NCBI RefSeq assembly: GCF_905397395.1
Contig: NZ_CAJPVH010000014.1
Span: forward strand, 1-64,000
Direction: 5' to 3'
DNA length: 64,000 nucleotides
Source of the DNA: Cupriavidus campinensis
Lineage (GTDB): Bacteria; Pseudomonadota; Gammaproteobacteria; Burkholderiales; Burkholderiaceae
Of the stretch, positions 45,977 through 54,692 are shown one piece after another. The position numbers and the translations under genes were made by a program. How positions within the stretch are numbered: the stretch's first letter is position 1; each line of letters opens with the position of its first letter. Below the pieces are notes generated by a model. The model saw nothing but the letters and a program-made list of their open reading frames with translations. It was not told where the DNA came from and did not search any database.

Positions 45977-46493
45977 GGCTGGCCGGGGCCAGTGCCGCCA
46001 CCGCAGGCAGGGCCATCTGGCCGAGCACCCGCAGCACGGTGATCTGGTCGCCCGTCCAGCTTTCCACGGCGGTCAGGTAGTTGAAGGTGCCGATCACCCG
46101 GCCACCCTCGCAGAGCGGCACGTTGACCACGCCATTCAGGCGCAGCCCACGGATCACGGCGATGTCGTCGAAGACGGCGGCCAGCGCCGCGTCGCCCTCG
46201 CCGACGAAGACCTCGCCGCGCACCAGCAGCTGGCGCGTCCACGCGGTGTCGCCCTTGACCTTCTTGCCGCCCACCGGGTAGGCGGCCGGGTCGGACGACC
46301 ACAGCCGCCCGATTTCGCCGGTCTCGGCCTGCCACGTGTTGATCGTCAGCAGGCCGGGGCCGAGCAGGTCCAGCGTGGCCTGCCCCACCGCATCCAGCAC
46401 GGCCACCGGCGTCGCCGCGTGGCGCAACTGGTCGCACAGCGTGTTAAGCCGCGCCAGATTGGCTAGATTGACCATCGCGACATTCGCAACCAT
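45972..46493 (-). CDS. GAF-domain protein
   Basis: A 173-residue cytosolic protein made almost entirely of one GAF domain (LNTLCDQLRHAATPVAVLDA, GLLTINTWQAETGEIGRLWS, GLRLNGVVNVPLCEGGRVIG, TFNYLTAVESWTGDQITVLR). Single GAF proteins bind small ligands, but no output domain is present. It starts 6 bp after the stop of the Bug gene at 46500, so it is a third gene of the gamma-glutamyltransferase operon. The 12-bp tandem repeat at 45941 touches its last codons. Confidence 0.85.
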   Translation of the reverse strand: MVANVAMVNLANLARLNTLCDQLRHAATPVAVLDAVGQATLDLLGPGLLTINTWQAETGEIGRLWSSDPAAYPVGGKKVKGDTAWTRQLLVRGEVFVGEGDAALAAVFDDIAVIRGLRLNGVVNVPLCEGGRVIGTFNYLTAVESWTGDQITVLRVLGQMALPAVAALAPASR

Positions 46494-46499
46494 CGACCC

Positions 46500-47483
46500 T
46501 TACTCCGCCTTGATGCCGAGCTCGCGGATCAGCTTGCCGTAGCGGTCAGCGTCGCGGCGCAGGATCTTGCCGAACGCCTGCGGCGTGGACGTGGTGGTTT
46601 CCACGCCGATGCTGTCCATCTTGGCCTTCACTTCGGGCAGCGTCATGATCCGGTTGATCTCGCTGTTCAGGCGCGTCACCAGCTCGGCCGGCATGTTCTT
46701 CGGGCCGAAGGCGCCGTACCACACGGACAGCTCATAGCCGGGCAGGGTCTCGCCCACCGTGGGTACGTCCGGCAGCAGCGGCGAGCGCTTGGCTTCGGTC
46801 ACCGCCAGCAGGCGCAGCTTGCCGGCCTTCACGTGCGGCAGCGTCTGGGTGCCGGCGGAGAACAGCAGTTGCGTCTGGCCCGCCACCAGGTCCACCACGG
46901 CCGGGGCGCCGCCCTTGTAAGGCACGTGGAGCATGTCCACGCCGGCCATCTTGGCGAACAGCACCGCGCTCAGGTGGTTGGTGGAGCCGGAGCCGGCGCT
47001 GGCGTAGGCCAGCTTGCCCGGATTGGCCTTGGCGTAGGCAATCAGCTCCTTGACGTTCTTCGCCGGCACGGACGGATGCACCACCATGGTGTTCGTCACA
47101 TAGGCCAGCAGCCCCAGCGGGGTGAAGTCCTCCACGCCCTTGAACGGCATGTTGGGCATCAGCGAGGGGTTCATCGCGTGGGTGCTCATCGAGCCGACCA
47201 GTAGCGTGTAGCCGTCCGGCTGGGCGCGCGCCACCGTGGCCGAGCCGATATTGCCCGAGGCGCCGGGGCGGTTGTCGACGATGACCGGCTGGCCGAGCGA
47301 CTTGGTCAGGTGTTCGGACAGCACGCGCGCCAGGATGTCCGTGGAGCCGCCGGCGGCCCAGGGCACAATCAGCGTGATCGGCTTCGTCGGATAGGCATCG
47401 GCGGCACCAGCCCCCGAGATGGCGGCGAACGACAATGCCAGCGCGGCGGCACCGCGCAGCAGGTTCTTGACTACGGACCTCAT
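46500..47483 (-). CDS. Bug/TctC-family periplasmic binding protein (GGT operon)
   Basis: A 327-residue protein with a signal peptide (MRSVVKNLLRGAAALALSFA, cleavage probable after AGA). The Bug pattern is KPITLIVPWAAGGSTDILAR, VIVDNRPGASGNIGSATVAR and HVPYKGGAPAVVDLVAGQTQ. GAGGGAG lies 8-14 bases before the ATG. It stands between the gamma-glutamyltransferase gene (96 bp upstream) and the GAF gene. The context suggests a ligand that is a glutamyl compound or a product of it (inference). Confidence 0.92.
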   Translation of the reverse strand: MRSVVKNLLRGAAALALSFAAISGAGAADAYPTKPITLIVPWAAGGSTDILARVLSEHLTKSLGQPVIVDNRPGASGNIGSATVARAQPDGYTLLVGSMSTHAMNPSLMPNMPFKGVEDFTPLGLLAYVTNTMVVHPSVPAKNVKELIAYAKANPGKLAYASAGSGSTNHLSAVLFAKMAGVDMLHVPYKGGAPAVVDLVAGQTQLLFSAGTQTLPHVKAGKLRLLAVTEAKRSPLLPDVPTVGETLPGYELSVWYGAFGPKNMPAELVTRLNSEINRIMTLPEVKAKMDSIGVETTTSTPQAFGKILRRDADRYGKLIRELGIKAE

Positions 47484-47579
47484 GACTGCAACTCCCTCTG
47501 TCTTCGTGCGGACCGCCCCGTGCGGGCCGACTGTTTGTGCGATACCGCTTCCGCGATACTTCCCATGCCTGCCGCCCCG

Positions 47580-49409
47580 TCAGCGGCCCACGGCATAGCC
47601 TTGCATCCCACGCGCATTGGCGCCCGCGCGCAGCACCAGCCGGCCCTGGGCATCGCGCTCGCGCGAGCAGGCCGACATGCGGCCTTCGGACCAGTCGTCG
47701 CCCACGCGCACCTCGTGCCCGCGCGCGCGCAGCGCCTCCAGCGTGGCCGCCGGAAAGCGCGACTCGATGCTGATGCGGTTGAGCACGGTCTGGCGCGGCC
47801 AGAACGAACCCGGGAAATGATCGATATGCCAGGCCGGCGCGTCGATGGCCTCCTGGAGGTTCATGCCATGCACGGCATGACGCAGGAAGAATGCCAGGGA
47901 CCACTGGTCCTGCTGGTCGCCGCCGGGCGTGCCGAAAACCATGTACGGCTCCCCGTCGCGCAGCGCCATCGACGGCGACAGCGTGGTGCACGGGCGCTTG
48001 CCCGGTGCCAGCGTGTTCGGCAGGCCCGGCTCGAGCCAGGTCATCTGCAGGCGGGTGTTCAGCGCGAAGCCGAGCGACGGAATCGTCGGGCTCGACGACA
48101 GCCAGCCGCCGGACGGCGTGGCCGCCACCATGTTGCCGTGGCGGTCGATCACGTCGATATGGCAGGTATCGCCCACGAACAGCTCGCGCTCGGCCCATTC
48201 GGTCACGGGCGGCAGCGCGGCGAAGGTGGGCTCGCCCACGCCGAAGCGCACGTCGGCGGTGGCCAGCGTGCGCGTGGCCACGTCGAGGTCCGGCATGCGC
48301 GGCGCCTGGCCGTTCAGCGTGCCCGCCGTCATGGTCAGCGCGGCCTGCTCGCCGATGCCCGCCGCGCGCGCGGCCAGGTAGTGCGGATCGAGCAGCGCGC
48401 AGAGCTGGCTTTCCGTAAAGCGCGGGTCGCCGTACCAGGCGGTGCGGTCGGCCATCGCCAGCTTGGCGGCCTCGGCAATCTTGTGGACGAATTCGGGGGA
48501 CGTGGGCGCGTGGGCCTCCAGCCCGGCGTGGCGCAGCATGCCGAGCTGCTGCAGGAACATCGGCCCCTGACTCCAGATATCGCACTTGGCCACGGTGTAG
48601 CGGCCGAAGTCCAGCGTTACCGGGGCCTCCACCGTGGGCGCCCACTGGGCGAGGTCGTCGTAACGCAGCAGGCCGGTGTGCTTCTCGCCGGTGGTGTCGC
48701 GCACCGGGGTGTCGCGGCAGTAGGCGTCGATCGCCTCGGCCACGAAGCCGCGGTACCAGCAATCCATGGCGGCGTCGATCTGGCCCGTGCGGGAGTCGCT
48801 CCTGGACTGGGCGGTCTCGACGATACGCGTATAGGTATCGGCCAGTACCGGCAGCCGATGGAGCGCGCCGGGGCGCGGCACCTTGCCATCGGGCAGCCAG
48901 GTGTCGGCAGAGCTGTGCCATTCGTCGCGGAACAGCGCCTGCACGGCCAGGATGGCCTGCGAGATGCGCGGCACCAGCGGGAAGCCATCGCGCGCATAGC
49001 CGATGGCAGGCGCGAGCACGTCCGCCAGCGACCACGTGCCGTGGTCGCGCAGCATGGTCAGCCACGCGCCGAACGCGCCGGGCACGGTGGCGGGCATCAG
49101 GCCGATGCCGGGCATCAGTTCCATGCCCTGGGCGCGCAGCGCCTCGGGGTCCGCCAGCGCGGGCGCCGGGCCCTGGCCGCAGACTGACCGCATCGCGCGT
49201 GTCTTTTCATCCCAATAGAGGATCGGCACTTCGCCGCCCGGGCCGTTCAGGTGCGGTTCCACCACCTGGAGCACGAAGCCGCCGGCCACGGCTGCGTCGT
49301 AGGCATTGCCGCCGCGCTCGAGCACGCCCATCGCGGTCTGCGTGGCAAGCCAGTGGGTGGAAGCGGCAACGCCGAAGGTGCCAACGATTTCCGGACGGGT
49401 GGTGAACAT
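47580..49409 (-). CDS. Gamma-glutamyltransferase family protein, apparently cytosolic
   Basis: A 609-residue member of the Ntn-hydrolase GGT family. The large-subunit part has THWLATQTAMGVLERGGNAY and PHLNGPGGEVPILYWD. The self-cleavage and nucleophile site is GDTCHIDVIDRHGNMVAATP, with Thr415 as the expected N-terminal nucleophile of the small subunit. LSPSMALRDGEPYMVFGTPG matches the small-subunit glycine loop. No signal peptide is seen, unlike classic periplasmic GGT, so it belongs to the cytosolic amidase-like branch. It is divergent from the LysR gene at 49521. The substrate could be a gamma-glutamyl or N-acyl amino compound. Confidence 0.88.
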   Translation of the reverse strand: MFTTRPEIVGTFGVAASTHWLATQTAMGVLERGGNAYDAAVAGGFVLQVVEPHLNGPGGEVPILYWDEKTRAMRSVCGQGPAPALADPEALRAQGMELMPGIGLMPATVPGAFGAWLTMLRDHGTWSLADVLAPAIGYARDGFPLVPRISQAILAVQALFRDEWHSSADTWLPDGKVPRPGALHRLPVLADTYTRIVETAQSRSDSRTGQIDAAMDCWYRGFVAEAIDAYCRDTPVRDTTGEKHTGLLRYDDLAQWAPTVEAPVTLDFGRYTVAKCDIWSQGPMFLQQLGMLRHAGLEAHAPTSPEFVHKIAEAAKLAMADRTAWYGDPRFTESQLCALLDPHYLAARAAGIGEQAALTMTAGTLNGQAPRMPDLDVATRTLATADVRFGVGEPTFAALPPVTEWAERELFVGDTCHIDVIDRHGNMVAATPSGGWLSSSPTIPSLGFALNTRLQMTWLEPGLPNTLAPGKRPCTTLSPSMALRDGEPYMVFGTPGGDQQDQWSLAFFLRHAVHGMNLQEAIDAPAWHIDHFPGSFWPRQTVLNRISIESRFPAATLEALRARGHEVRVGDDWSEGRMSACSRERDAQGRLVLRAGANARGMQGYAVGR

Positions 49410-49520
49410 GGCGTAATGACTGGTATCGAATGCATTTGAGTATAGGAGTCCGGAATAACTGCAAACGGCGAAAAAATTATTGTTGCATTACCATTTGGTT
49501 ATATCGCTCCTTCGCCCATC

Positions 49521-50462
49521 ATGCCGATTTCGTCCGACAAGCTGCTCCACAACGTCGTTTCGCGCCTGCGCCTGCGGCATCTGCCGCTGCTGCTGGCGCT
49601 CGAGCGCCAGCGTTCCGTCTCGCGCGTGGCCGCCGAACTCAATCTCTCCCAGCCGGCCGTGACCAAGGCGCTGCGCGAGATCGAGGACATCTTCCTGACA
49701 CCGCTGTTCACCCGCACGCGCCAGGGCCTGGAGCCGACGCCCACCGGTGTGGCCGTGCTGGCCCACGCGCGCACGGCGCTGGCCGACGCGGAGGCGCTGG
49801 GGCGCGAGCTGACGGTGATCGAAGCCGGCCTGCGCGGGCGGCTGCGGATCGGCGTGATTCCCTACGTGGCGCGCGGCGTGCTCGATGCCGCGCTGGACTT
49901 CGGCCTGCGCCACACGCCGCGTATCTCGATGCTGGTGCGGGAAGGGACCACCGATGAACTGGTCAACGCGCTGCGCCAGCACGAACTCGATTGCGTGATC
50001 GCGCGCTCGTTCTACCTGGCCGGCGAGGACATCGCCCAGCAGCCGCTGTATCGGGAGGAGCCGGTGCTGGTAGTGCCGGCGGACGCCGCCGCGCGGCTCT
50101 CCCGTGCCGGACTGGACTGGAAGCGGCTGGCGGAACGGGACTGGATCCTGCCGCCCCCGCATACGCCGGTGCGCCGCACGATAAATACGATGTTCGCGGT
50201 GGCCGGCGTGGCCCCGCCGCTGCCCACGGTGGAGACCTACTCGATCAAGCCGATGGCCACCCTGCTGCGCCGCCAGCCGGACGCCATCACCATCGTGCCG
50301 CGCTCGGTGGCGGCCGAACTGGTGGAGCTGGGCGGCGCCGCTACCCTGCCCTTTGCGCTGAGCTGGGACTTGCCGCCCGTCGGCATCATGTGGCGGCGGG
50401 GGCTGGAAGACAACGAACTGATGACGTCGCTGGTGGAGGCACTGAGAGAAGCGGCCAAATAA
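49521..50462 (+). CDS. LysR-family regulator of the GGT operon
   Basis: A 313-residue regulator. The DNA-binding part is LRHLPLLLALERQRSVSRVA then AELNLSQPAVTKALREIEDI, and the effector domain begins GRLRIGVIPYVARGVLDA. It is divergent from the gamma-glutamyltransferase gene, with 111 bp between. No classical ribosome site precedes the ATG. It probably controls the GGT-Bug-GAF operon. A terminator lies about 107 bp after the stop. Confidence 0.9.
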   Translation: MPISSDKLLHNVVSRLRLRHLPLLLALERQRSVSRVAAELNLSQPAVTKALREIEDIFLTPLFTRTRQGLEPTPTGVAVLAHARTALADAEALGRELTVIEAGLRGRLRIGVIPYVARGVLDAALDFGLRHTPRISMLVREGTTDELVNALRQHELDCVIARSFYLAGEDIAQQPLYREEPVLVVPADAAARLSRAGLDWKRLAERDWILPPPHTPVRRTINTMFAVAGVAPPLPTVETYSIKPMATLLRRQPDAITIVPRSVAAELVELGGAATLPFALSWDLPPVGIMWRRGLEDNELMTSLVEALREAAK

Positions 50463-50568
50463 TCACTTAACTTGGAGTGCGTGCCCTCCGTGCGTGGGGA
50501 CGACAATGTCTCATACATTCATGGACAATGAGCCTGTCGTGATTGACCCCTCGACATTTGTACCCGCA

Positions 50569-50599
50569 CCCGCGACGGCTTCGTCGCGGGATTTTTTTT
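50569..50599 (+). terminator. Rho-independent terminator after LysR gene
   Basis: CCCGCGACG (50569-50577) and CGTCGCGGG (50582-50590) form a perfect 9-bp stem with a GCTT loop, followed by A and eight T. Confidence 0.92.
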
Positions 50600-50601
50600 G
50601 G

Positions 50602-50744
50602 TCAAAGCACCTTTCGCATCAGGGCGTTTTCCAGCGTCACGCCCCGACAGACTGGAAAGTTTCGCTCGACCACATGAAAGCCGTGGCGCGCGAAAAAAGC
50701 TCGGCCGTCTTGCTGACGAACCGACGAATGTTCACGGAATCCTC
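50602..50744 (-). pseudogene. GNAT acetyltransferase C-terminal remnant
   Basis: About 47 codons read on the minus strand give SVRQQDGRAFFARHGFHVVE then RNFPVCRGVTLENALMRKVL and a stop. This is the typical C-terminal end of GNAT acetyltransferases (ARxFFERxGF, then xxRGVxLxNxLMRKxL). The acetyl-CoA binding core and N-terminus are missing, and the start coincides with the stop of the reductase gene at 50745, so it is a leftover after deletion. Confidence 0.7.
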
Positions 50745-51449
50745 TCAGGAAGACAGCGGCAAGCCGGCGTCCGTTGCGGCGTCCGTTGCGGCGTCCTTGG
50801 GCCCTTGGCGCCGTAGCACGACATGCGTGGCCTTCTCCGACGCTACGGATTGAACGCATGCGTATCCCAGCGCCCGCAAGTCGAGCCCTCCGAACAGCGA
50901 TTCTCCCCGGCCGAGCAAGACCGGCGCGATGGCGATGTGCAGTTCGTCAACAAGGCCCTCGCGAAGATATTGCCGGATTGTGTCCGCCCCACCGCCGATC
51001 CGCACGTCCATTCCGCCAGCGGCCTCGCGTGCACGGCGGAGCGCCTCGTGAATGCCTCCGGTTACGAAATGGAACGTCGTGCCGCCCTCCATCTCGATGG
51101 AAGGACGAGGATGATGGGTCAAGACGAAGGCTGGAACGTGATACGGCGGATTATCTCCCCACCAGCCTTTCCAGTTTGCGTCCGGCCAGTCCCCGCGAAT
51201 GGGCCCGAACATGTTCCGCCCAAGAATCCATGCCCCGACATTCTGAAAGCCGCGGGCAGCAAAATCGTCGTCCACCCCGGCCGTACCGCCGTCCTTGCCG
51301 AACAAGGTCTGCTGAAAGGTGCGTGTTGGGAATAGCCAGTGGTGCAGATCCGTCCCGCCAACGCCGAGCGGATTGTTGATGTCCTGATCCGGACCTGCTC
51401 CGTATCCATCGAGCGAGATAGTGAAGCCCTCAACGCGAACGCGTGCCAT
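50745..51449 (-). CDS. Dihydrofolate-reductase-like (RibD C-terminal domain) protein
   Basis: A 234-residue protein of the RibD_C fold. The N-terminus is VEGFTISLDGYGAGPDQD, followed by the cofactor region GAWILGRNMFGPIRG and the central YHVPAFVLTHHPRPSIEMEG, with GGADTIRQYLREGLVDELHI and PVLLGRGESLFGGLDL at the end. It would reduce a pterin- or flavin-related substrate with NADPH. GGAGG is 6-10 bases before the ATG at 51449. It has a Ala/Asp/Thr repeat tail (DAATDAATDAG) coded by repeated GCGTCCGTTGCG units. It is alone on its strand, followed by a GNAT remnant. Confidence 0.88.
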   Translation of the reverse strand: MARVRVEGFTISLDGYGAGPDQDINNPLGVGGTDLHHWLFPTRTFQQTLFGKDGGTAGVDDDFAARGFQNVGAWILGRNMFGPIRGDWPDANWKGWWGDNPPYHVPAFVLTHHPRPSIEMEGGTTFHFVTGGIHEALRRAREAAGGMDVRIGGGADTIRQYLREGLVDELHIAIAPVLLGRGESLFGGLDLRALGYACVQSVASEKATHVVLRRQGPKDAATDAATDAGLPLSS

Positions 51450-51572
51450 GGTTGTCCTCCGTGTAGACGCCTGACAGGTGAATGAAGGGTGGAGCATACG
51501 CCACTTTCTTGGGGTTCCCCATTTTCCGCTGCTAGGATAATTCGAGTTCACACCACGTCAAGGCGGAGACCG

Positions 51573-52577
51573 ATGTCCAGCGCCCGTTGTCATTGGTTGA
51601 CGCCCTTCGCCGCAGGACTCCTGTGGCTGGCACCCCTTGCCGCACATGGCCAGGAAGTGCTGCTGCTCGGCGGCTTCTACACCCACCCGCCAATCCAGGC
51701 CGACGACGACCGTAGCTACGCCTATGCCTACGTCTATCAGCAAAACCTGACGGAGCACTGGTACGCCAGCTATACCTACCTGAACGAGGGCCATATCACC
51801 GGCCATCACCGCGACGGGCACAGTGCCCAGCTCTGGTGGCGCTACCTCGCGCTGGACAGGCAGTTGGCGCTCTCGCTGGGCGCCGGCCCCTATCTCTATT
51901 TCGACACCACCAGCCACCAGCCCGATGGCAGCTACGAAAACCAGCACGGCGTCGGGGTGTTGGCCAGCGCGGCGGCCACCTGGTACGTCGGGGGCCCCTG
52001 GATGTTGCAGGTGCGCTTTAACCGGACGTGGCAGACCTCGGGCTTCCAGTCCAACACGCTCCTCCTTGGCGTGGGCTATCAGCTCGACCGCGACCACCTG
52101 CCAGGGCCCGTCGTGGGATCGGCTTCCCGCGGCAAAGACGCCACGCCCAACGAACTGACCGTCCTGCTGGGTGGCGTTGTCGTCAACGACTTCGATTCGG
52201 ACATGGTCTTTGGCGGTGCGCTCGAATATCGGCGCCAGCTTTGGCGTTATGTGGAAGGGACGGTCAGCTACCTCGACGAAGGCAGCGCCAACGCCGTCCG
52301 GCGCCGGGGCGTGGCATCGCAGGCCTGGGTATCCGGGGCCTTCCTGGGAGACCGGCTGACGCTGGGTTTCGGTGCCGGGCCTTACTACGCGACCAGCCTG
52401 CAGGTCAGCGGCCCCGGCGCGGACCCCTCGCCGTCCCATTGGGCCGGCCTGTTGACGCTGTCCACGAGCTACCGGGTCGGTGATCACTGGCTGGCACGCC
52501 TGTCATGGAACCGAACCCTGACCGGATACAACCGCGATACGGACATGTTCCTCGCCGGGCTCGGCTACCGCTTCTGA
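51573..52577 (+). CDS. Exported outer-membrane beta-barrel-like protein with two repeated halves
   Basis: A 334-residue protein with a signal peptide (starting MSSARCHWLTPFAAGLLWLA, cleavage probable after AHG). The mature chain is made of alternating aromatic beta strands typical of an outer-membrane barrel and ends in GLGYRF, with a terminal Phe as in barrel-assembly signals. It has two similar halves of about 150 residues: LLLGGFYTHPPIQADDDRSY / WYASYTYLNEG / LSLGAGPYLYFDT and VLLGGVVVNDFDSDMVFGGA / VEGTVSYLDEG / LGFGAGPYYATS. GGAG precedes the ATG. No family was recognised. It may be a porin-like or structural protein. Confidence 0.75.
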   Translation: MSSARCHWLTPFAAGLLWLAPLAAHGQEVLLLGGFYTHPPIQADDDRSYAYAYVYQQNLTEHWYASYTYLNEGHITGHHRDGHSAQLWWRYLALDRQLALSLGAGPYLYFDTTSHQPDGSYENQHGVGVLASAAATWYVGGPWMLQVRFNRTWQTSGFQSNTLLLGVGYQLDRDHLPGPVVGSASRGKDATPNELTVLLGGVVVNDFDSDMVFGGALEYRRQLWRYVEGTVSYLDEGSANAVRRRGVASQAWVSGAFLGDRLTLGFGAGPYYATSLQVSGPGADPSPSHWAGLLTLSTSYRVGDHWLARLSWNRTLTGYNRDTDMFLAGLGYRF

Positions 52578-52639
52578 CGGCTTCTTATGGCTTCTGACTG
52601 TTCCTGACGGCGGCTGACGGCGGCTGACCGCCCCAACCA

Positions 52640-53536
52640 TCATAGTGAACCCGCCACCTCGGCGACCAGGGTCCGCAGCCACATGTGCGCCGGGTCCTGC
52701 CGATAGCGCACGTGCCATGCCATGTGCAGCGGAAACGTTCCGAGGTCGACCGGCGCAGGCACTACTTTCAGGCGCGGGTCGTGGGCCAGGCGTCGGCAAA
52801 TTAGTTGGGGGAGCGTAGCGCAGTAGTCGGTGGCCGCGACAATCTCGGAGATGGTCGCGAAGTGCGTGACCGACACCACCACTTCACGCTTGAGCCCCTG
52901 ACGGTCCAGGGCCTGGAAGAGGCCGGCGCGCAGGCGGCCCGGGGGCAGCACGTTGACGTGCTTCAGTCGCTCGTACTGCGCCTTCGTGATCCGGCTGTCG
53001 ATCGTCGGATGATCAGCGCGCACCACGCAGGCCAGGCCATCGTCCGCAATGTGTTGTACGACGAGATTGTCTGGCGCATCGCTGATCCGGCCCAGCACCA
53101 TCGCGGTGGTGCCTGAGGTCACGCCCGTCTCGGCGAGGTCGGTGCCGAAGGGCAGCGTGCGCAGTTGAATGCCTGGCGCGAGCACGCTCAGCCGGGCGAC
53201 CAGCGCGGGCACCAGCACAAACTCCACGTAGCTGTTCGGGGCGATCGTGACGACCTCATCGGCGCGCGACGGGTCGAAGTCCCGCTGCCCCAGCACCACC
53301 GTGTCCATCGCAGCCAGCGCCTGGGTCAGCGCGGGTGCGAGTTGCTCGGCCTTCGCGGTGGGCCGCATGCCATAGCGCTCACGGATGAACAGCGGGTCCT
53401 GCAGCACGATGCGCAGGCGCGACAGTGCGTTGGAAAGCGCCGCTTGCGTCATGCCCAGGCGGTCGGCGGCGCGGGTCACGCTGCGCTCCTCCATCAGCGC
53501 CACGAAGATCGGCAACAGGTTCAGGTCGTACCGCAT
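52640..53536 (-). CDS. LysR-family regulator, divergent from aldo-keto reductase
   Basis: A 298-residue regulator starting MRYDLNLLPIFVALMEERSV with the HTH RAADRLGMTQAALSNALSRL, as in the NodD/NahR-like subgroup. The effector domain begins DEVVTIAPNSYVEFVLVPA. It is divergent from the aldo-keto reductase at 53644, with 107 bp between, so it is a likely controller of the reductase and the frameshifted MFS gene. An in-frame TTG at 53557 is an alternative start. The short G-rich gap (52578-52639) before its stop holds tandem CGGCTGACGG units. Confidence 0.9.
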   Translation of the reverse strand: MRYDLNLLPIFVALMEERSVTRAADRLGMTQAALSNALSRLRIVLQDPLFIRERYGMRPTAKAEQLAPALTQALAAMDTVVLGQRDFDPSRADEVVTIAPNSYVEFVLVPALVARLSVLAPGIQLRTLPFGTDLAETGVTSGTTAMVLGRISDAPDNLVVQHIADDGLACVVRADHPTIDSRITKAQYERLKHVNVLPPGRLRAGLFQALDRQGLKREVVVSVTHFATISEIVAATDYCATLPQLICRRLAHDPRLKVVPAPVDLGTFPLHMAWHVRYRQDPAHMWLRTLVAEVAGSL

Positions 53537-53643
53537 CCGGACATATATCGTCGTCAATAAAACTGAATTATAGGAAATAAATTGGATGAATCACTGGCTA
53601 CCGCCGATCATTCGCTCATACCACCACCGAAACGGAGAGCACC

Positions 53644-54657
53644 ATGTCCCTCAAGAACCTCATCCCCGGCCACCTGGGCTTCGGCACCGCACCGCTGGGC
53701 AACATGTTCCGCGCCATTCCCGAAGCCGAGGCGCAGGCGACCGTCGATGCCGCCTGGCAGGACGGCATCCGCTTCTTCGACACCGCGCCGTTCTACGGCG
53801 CCGGCCTGGCGGAAGCGCGCCTGGGCGACGCGCTGGCCGGCCGCGACCGCGACAGCGTCGTGCTGGCCACCAAGGTCGGGCGCCTGGTCCTGGACGAGGT
53901 GGAGGACGTCACCGCCCGTGACCTGGGCGAGAAGGGCGACGTGTTCCGGCACGGCCGCGCCAACCGGATCGTCAACGACTACTCCGAGGCGGCGACGCTG
54001 CGCTCGATCGAGGACAGCCTGCAGCGCCTGAAGACCGACCGGCTCGACATCGTGTGGGTGCACGATGTTGCGCAGGACTTCTACGGTGACGAGTGGCTCG
54101 GCGTGTTCGAGACCGCACGCAAGGGGGCCTTCAAGGCGCTGGACCGGCTGCGTGACGAAGGCGTGATCCGCGCCTGGGGACTGGGCGTGAACCGGGTCGA
54201 GCCCATTGAGCTGCTGCTCGACCTGCAGGGCCCGCGGCCGGACGGCTTCCTGCTCGCCGGCCGCTACACGCTGCTGGACCATTCGCGGGCCCTGCAGCGG
54301 GTGATGCCGCAGGTGGCCGCCCGCGGCCTGGGCATCGTGGTCGGCGGACCCTACAGCTCCGGCGCGCTGGTCGGCGGCCCCAACTTCGAGTACGCCCCGG
54401 CGACGCCGGCGATCCTGGACCGGGTGCAGGCGATCAAGGCAATCGCCGATCGCCACGGCGTGACCATGAAGGCGGCCGGCCTGCAGTTCTCGCTGGCTCA
54501 TCCGGCCGTGGCAGCCGTGATCCCCGGCGCCAGCCGGCCGGAACGCATCGCCGAAGACCGCGCCGCTTTGGCGGCCCAGGTGCCGGCCGACTTCTGGCGC
54601 GAACTGCGCCAGGCCGGACTGGTGCATCCGGATGCACCGCTGCCGCATGGCGTCTGA
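53644..54657 (+). CDS. Aldo/keto reductase
   Basis: A 337-residue TIM-barrel NAD(P)H oxidoreductase. The AKR tetrad is visible: Asp46 in FFDTAPFYG, Tyr51, Lys77 in ATKVGR and His140 in DIVWVHDVAQ. The group resembles pyridoxal 4-dehydrogenase / D-threo-aldose dehydrogenase enzymes, starting with HLGFGTAPLGN and having LQFSLAHPAVAAVIPGASRP near the end. The substrate is likely a sugar or a small aldehyde. GGAG is about 7-11 bases before the ATG. An MFS gene follows 35 bp later and was probably its export or import partner. Confidence 0.92.
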   Translation: MSLKNLIPGHLGFGTAPLGNMFRAIPEAEAQATVDAAWQDGIRFFDTAPFYGAGLAEARLGDALAGRDRDSVVLATKVGRLVLDEVEDVTARDLGEKGDVFRHGRANRIVNDYSEAATLRSIEDSLQRLKTDRLDIVWVHDVAQDFYGDEWLGVFETARKGAFKALDRLRDEGVIRAWGLGVNRVEPIELLLDLQGPRPDGFLLAGRYTLLDHSRALQRVMPQVAARGLGIVVGGPYSSGALVGGPNFEYAPATPAILDRVQAIKAIADRHGVTMKAAGLQFSLAHPAVAAVIPGASRPERIAEDRAALAAQVPADFWRELRQAGLVHPDAPLPHGV

Positions 54658-54692
54658 CACCCTGTCTTGAACCACCGCCCGGGAGAACCGCC

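Noticed and set aside
50494-50853. 119-codon plus-strand frame after the LysR gene
   Set aside because: It runs through a strong terminator and then over the reductase gene's antisense strand; not a gene.
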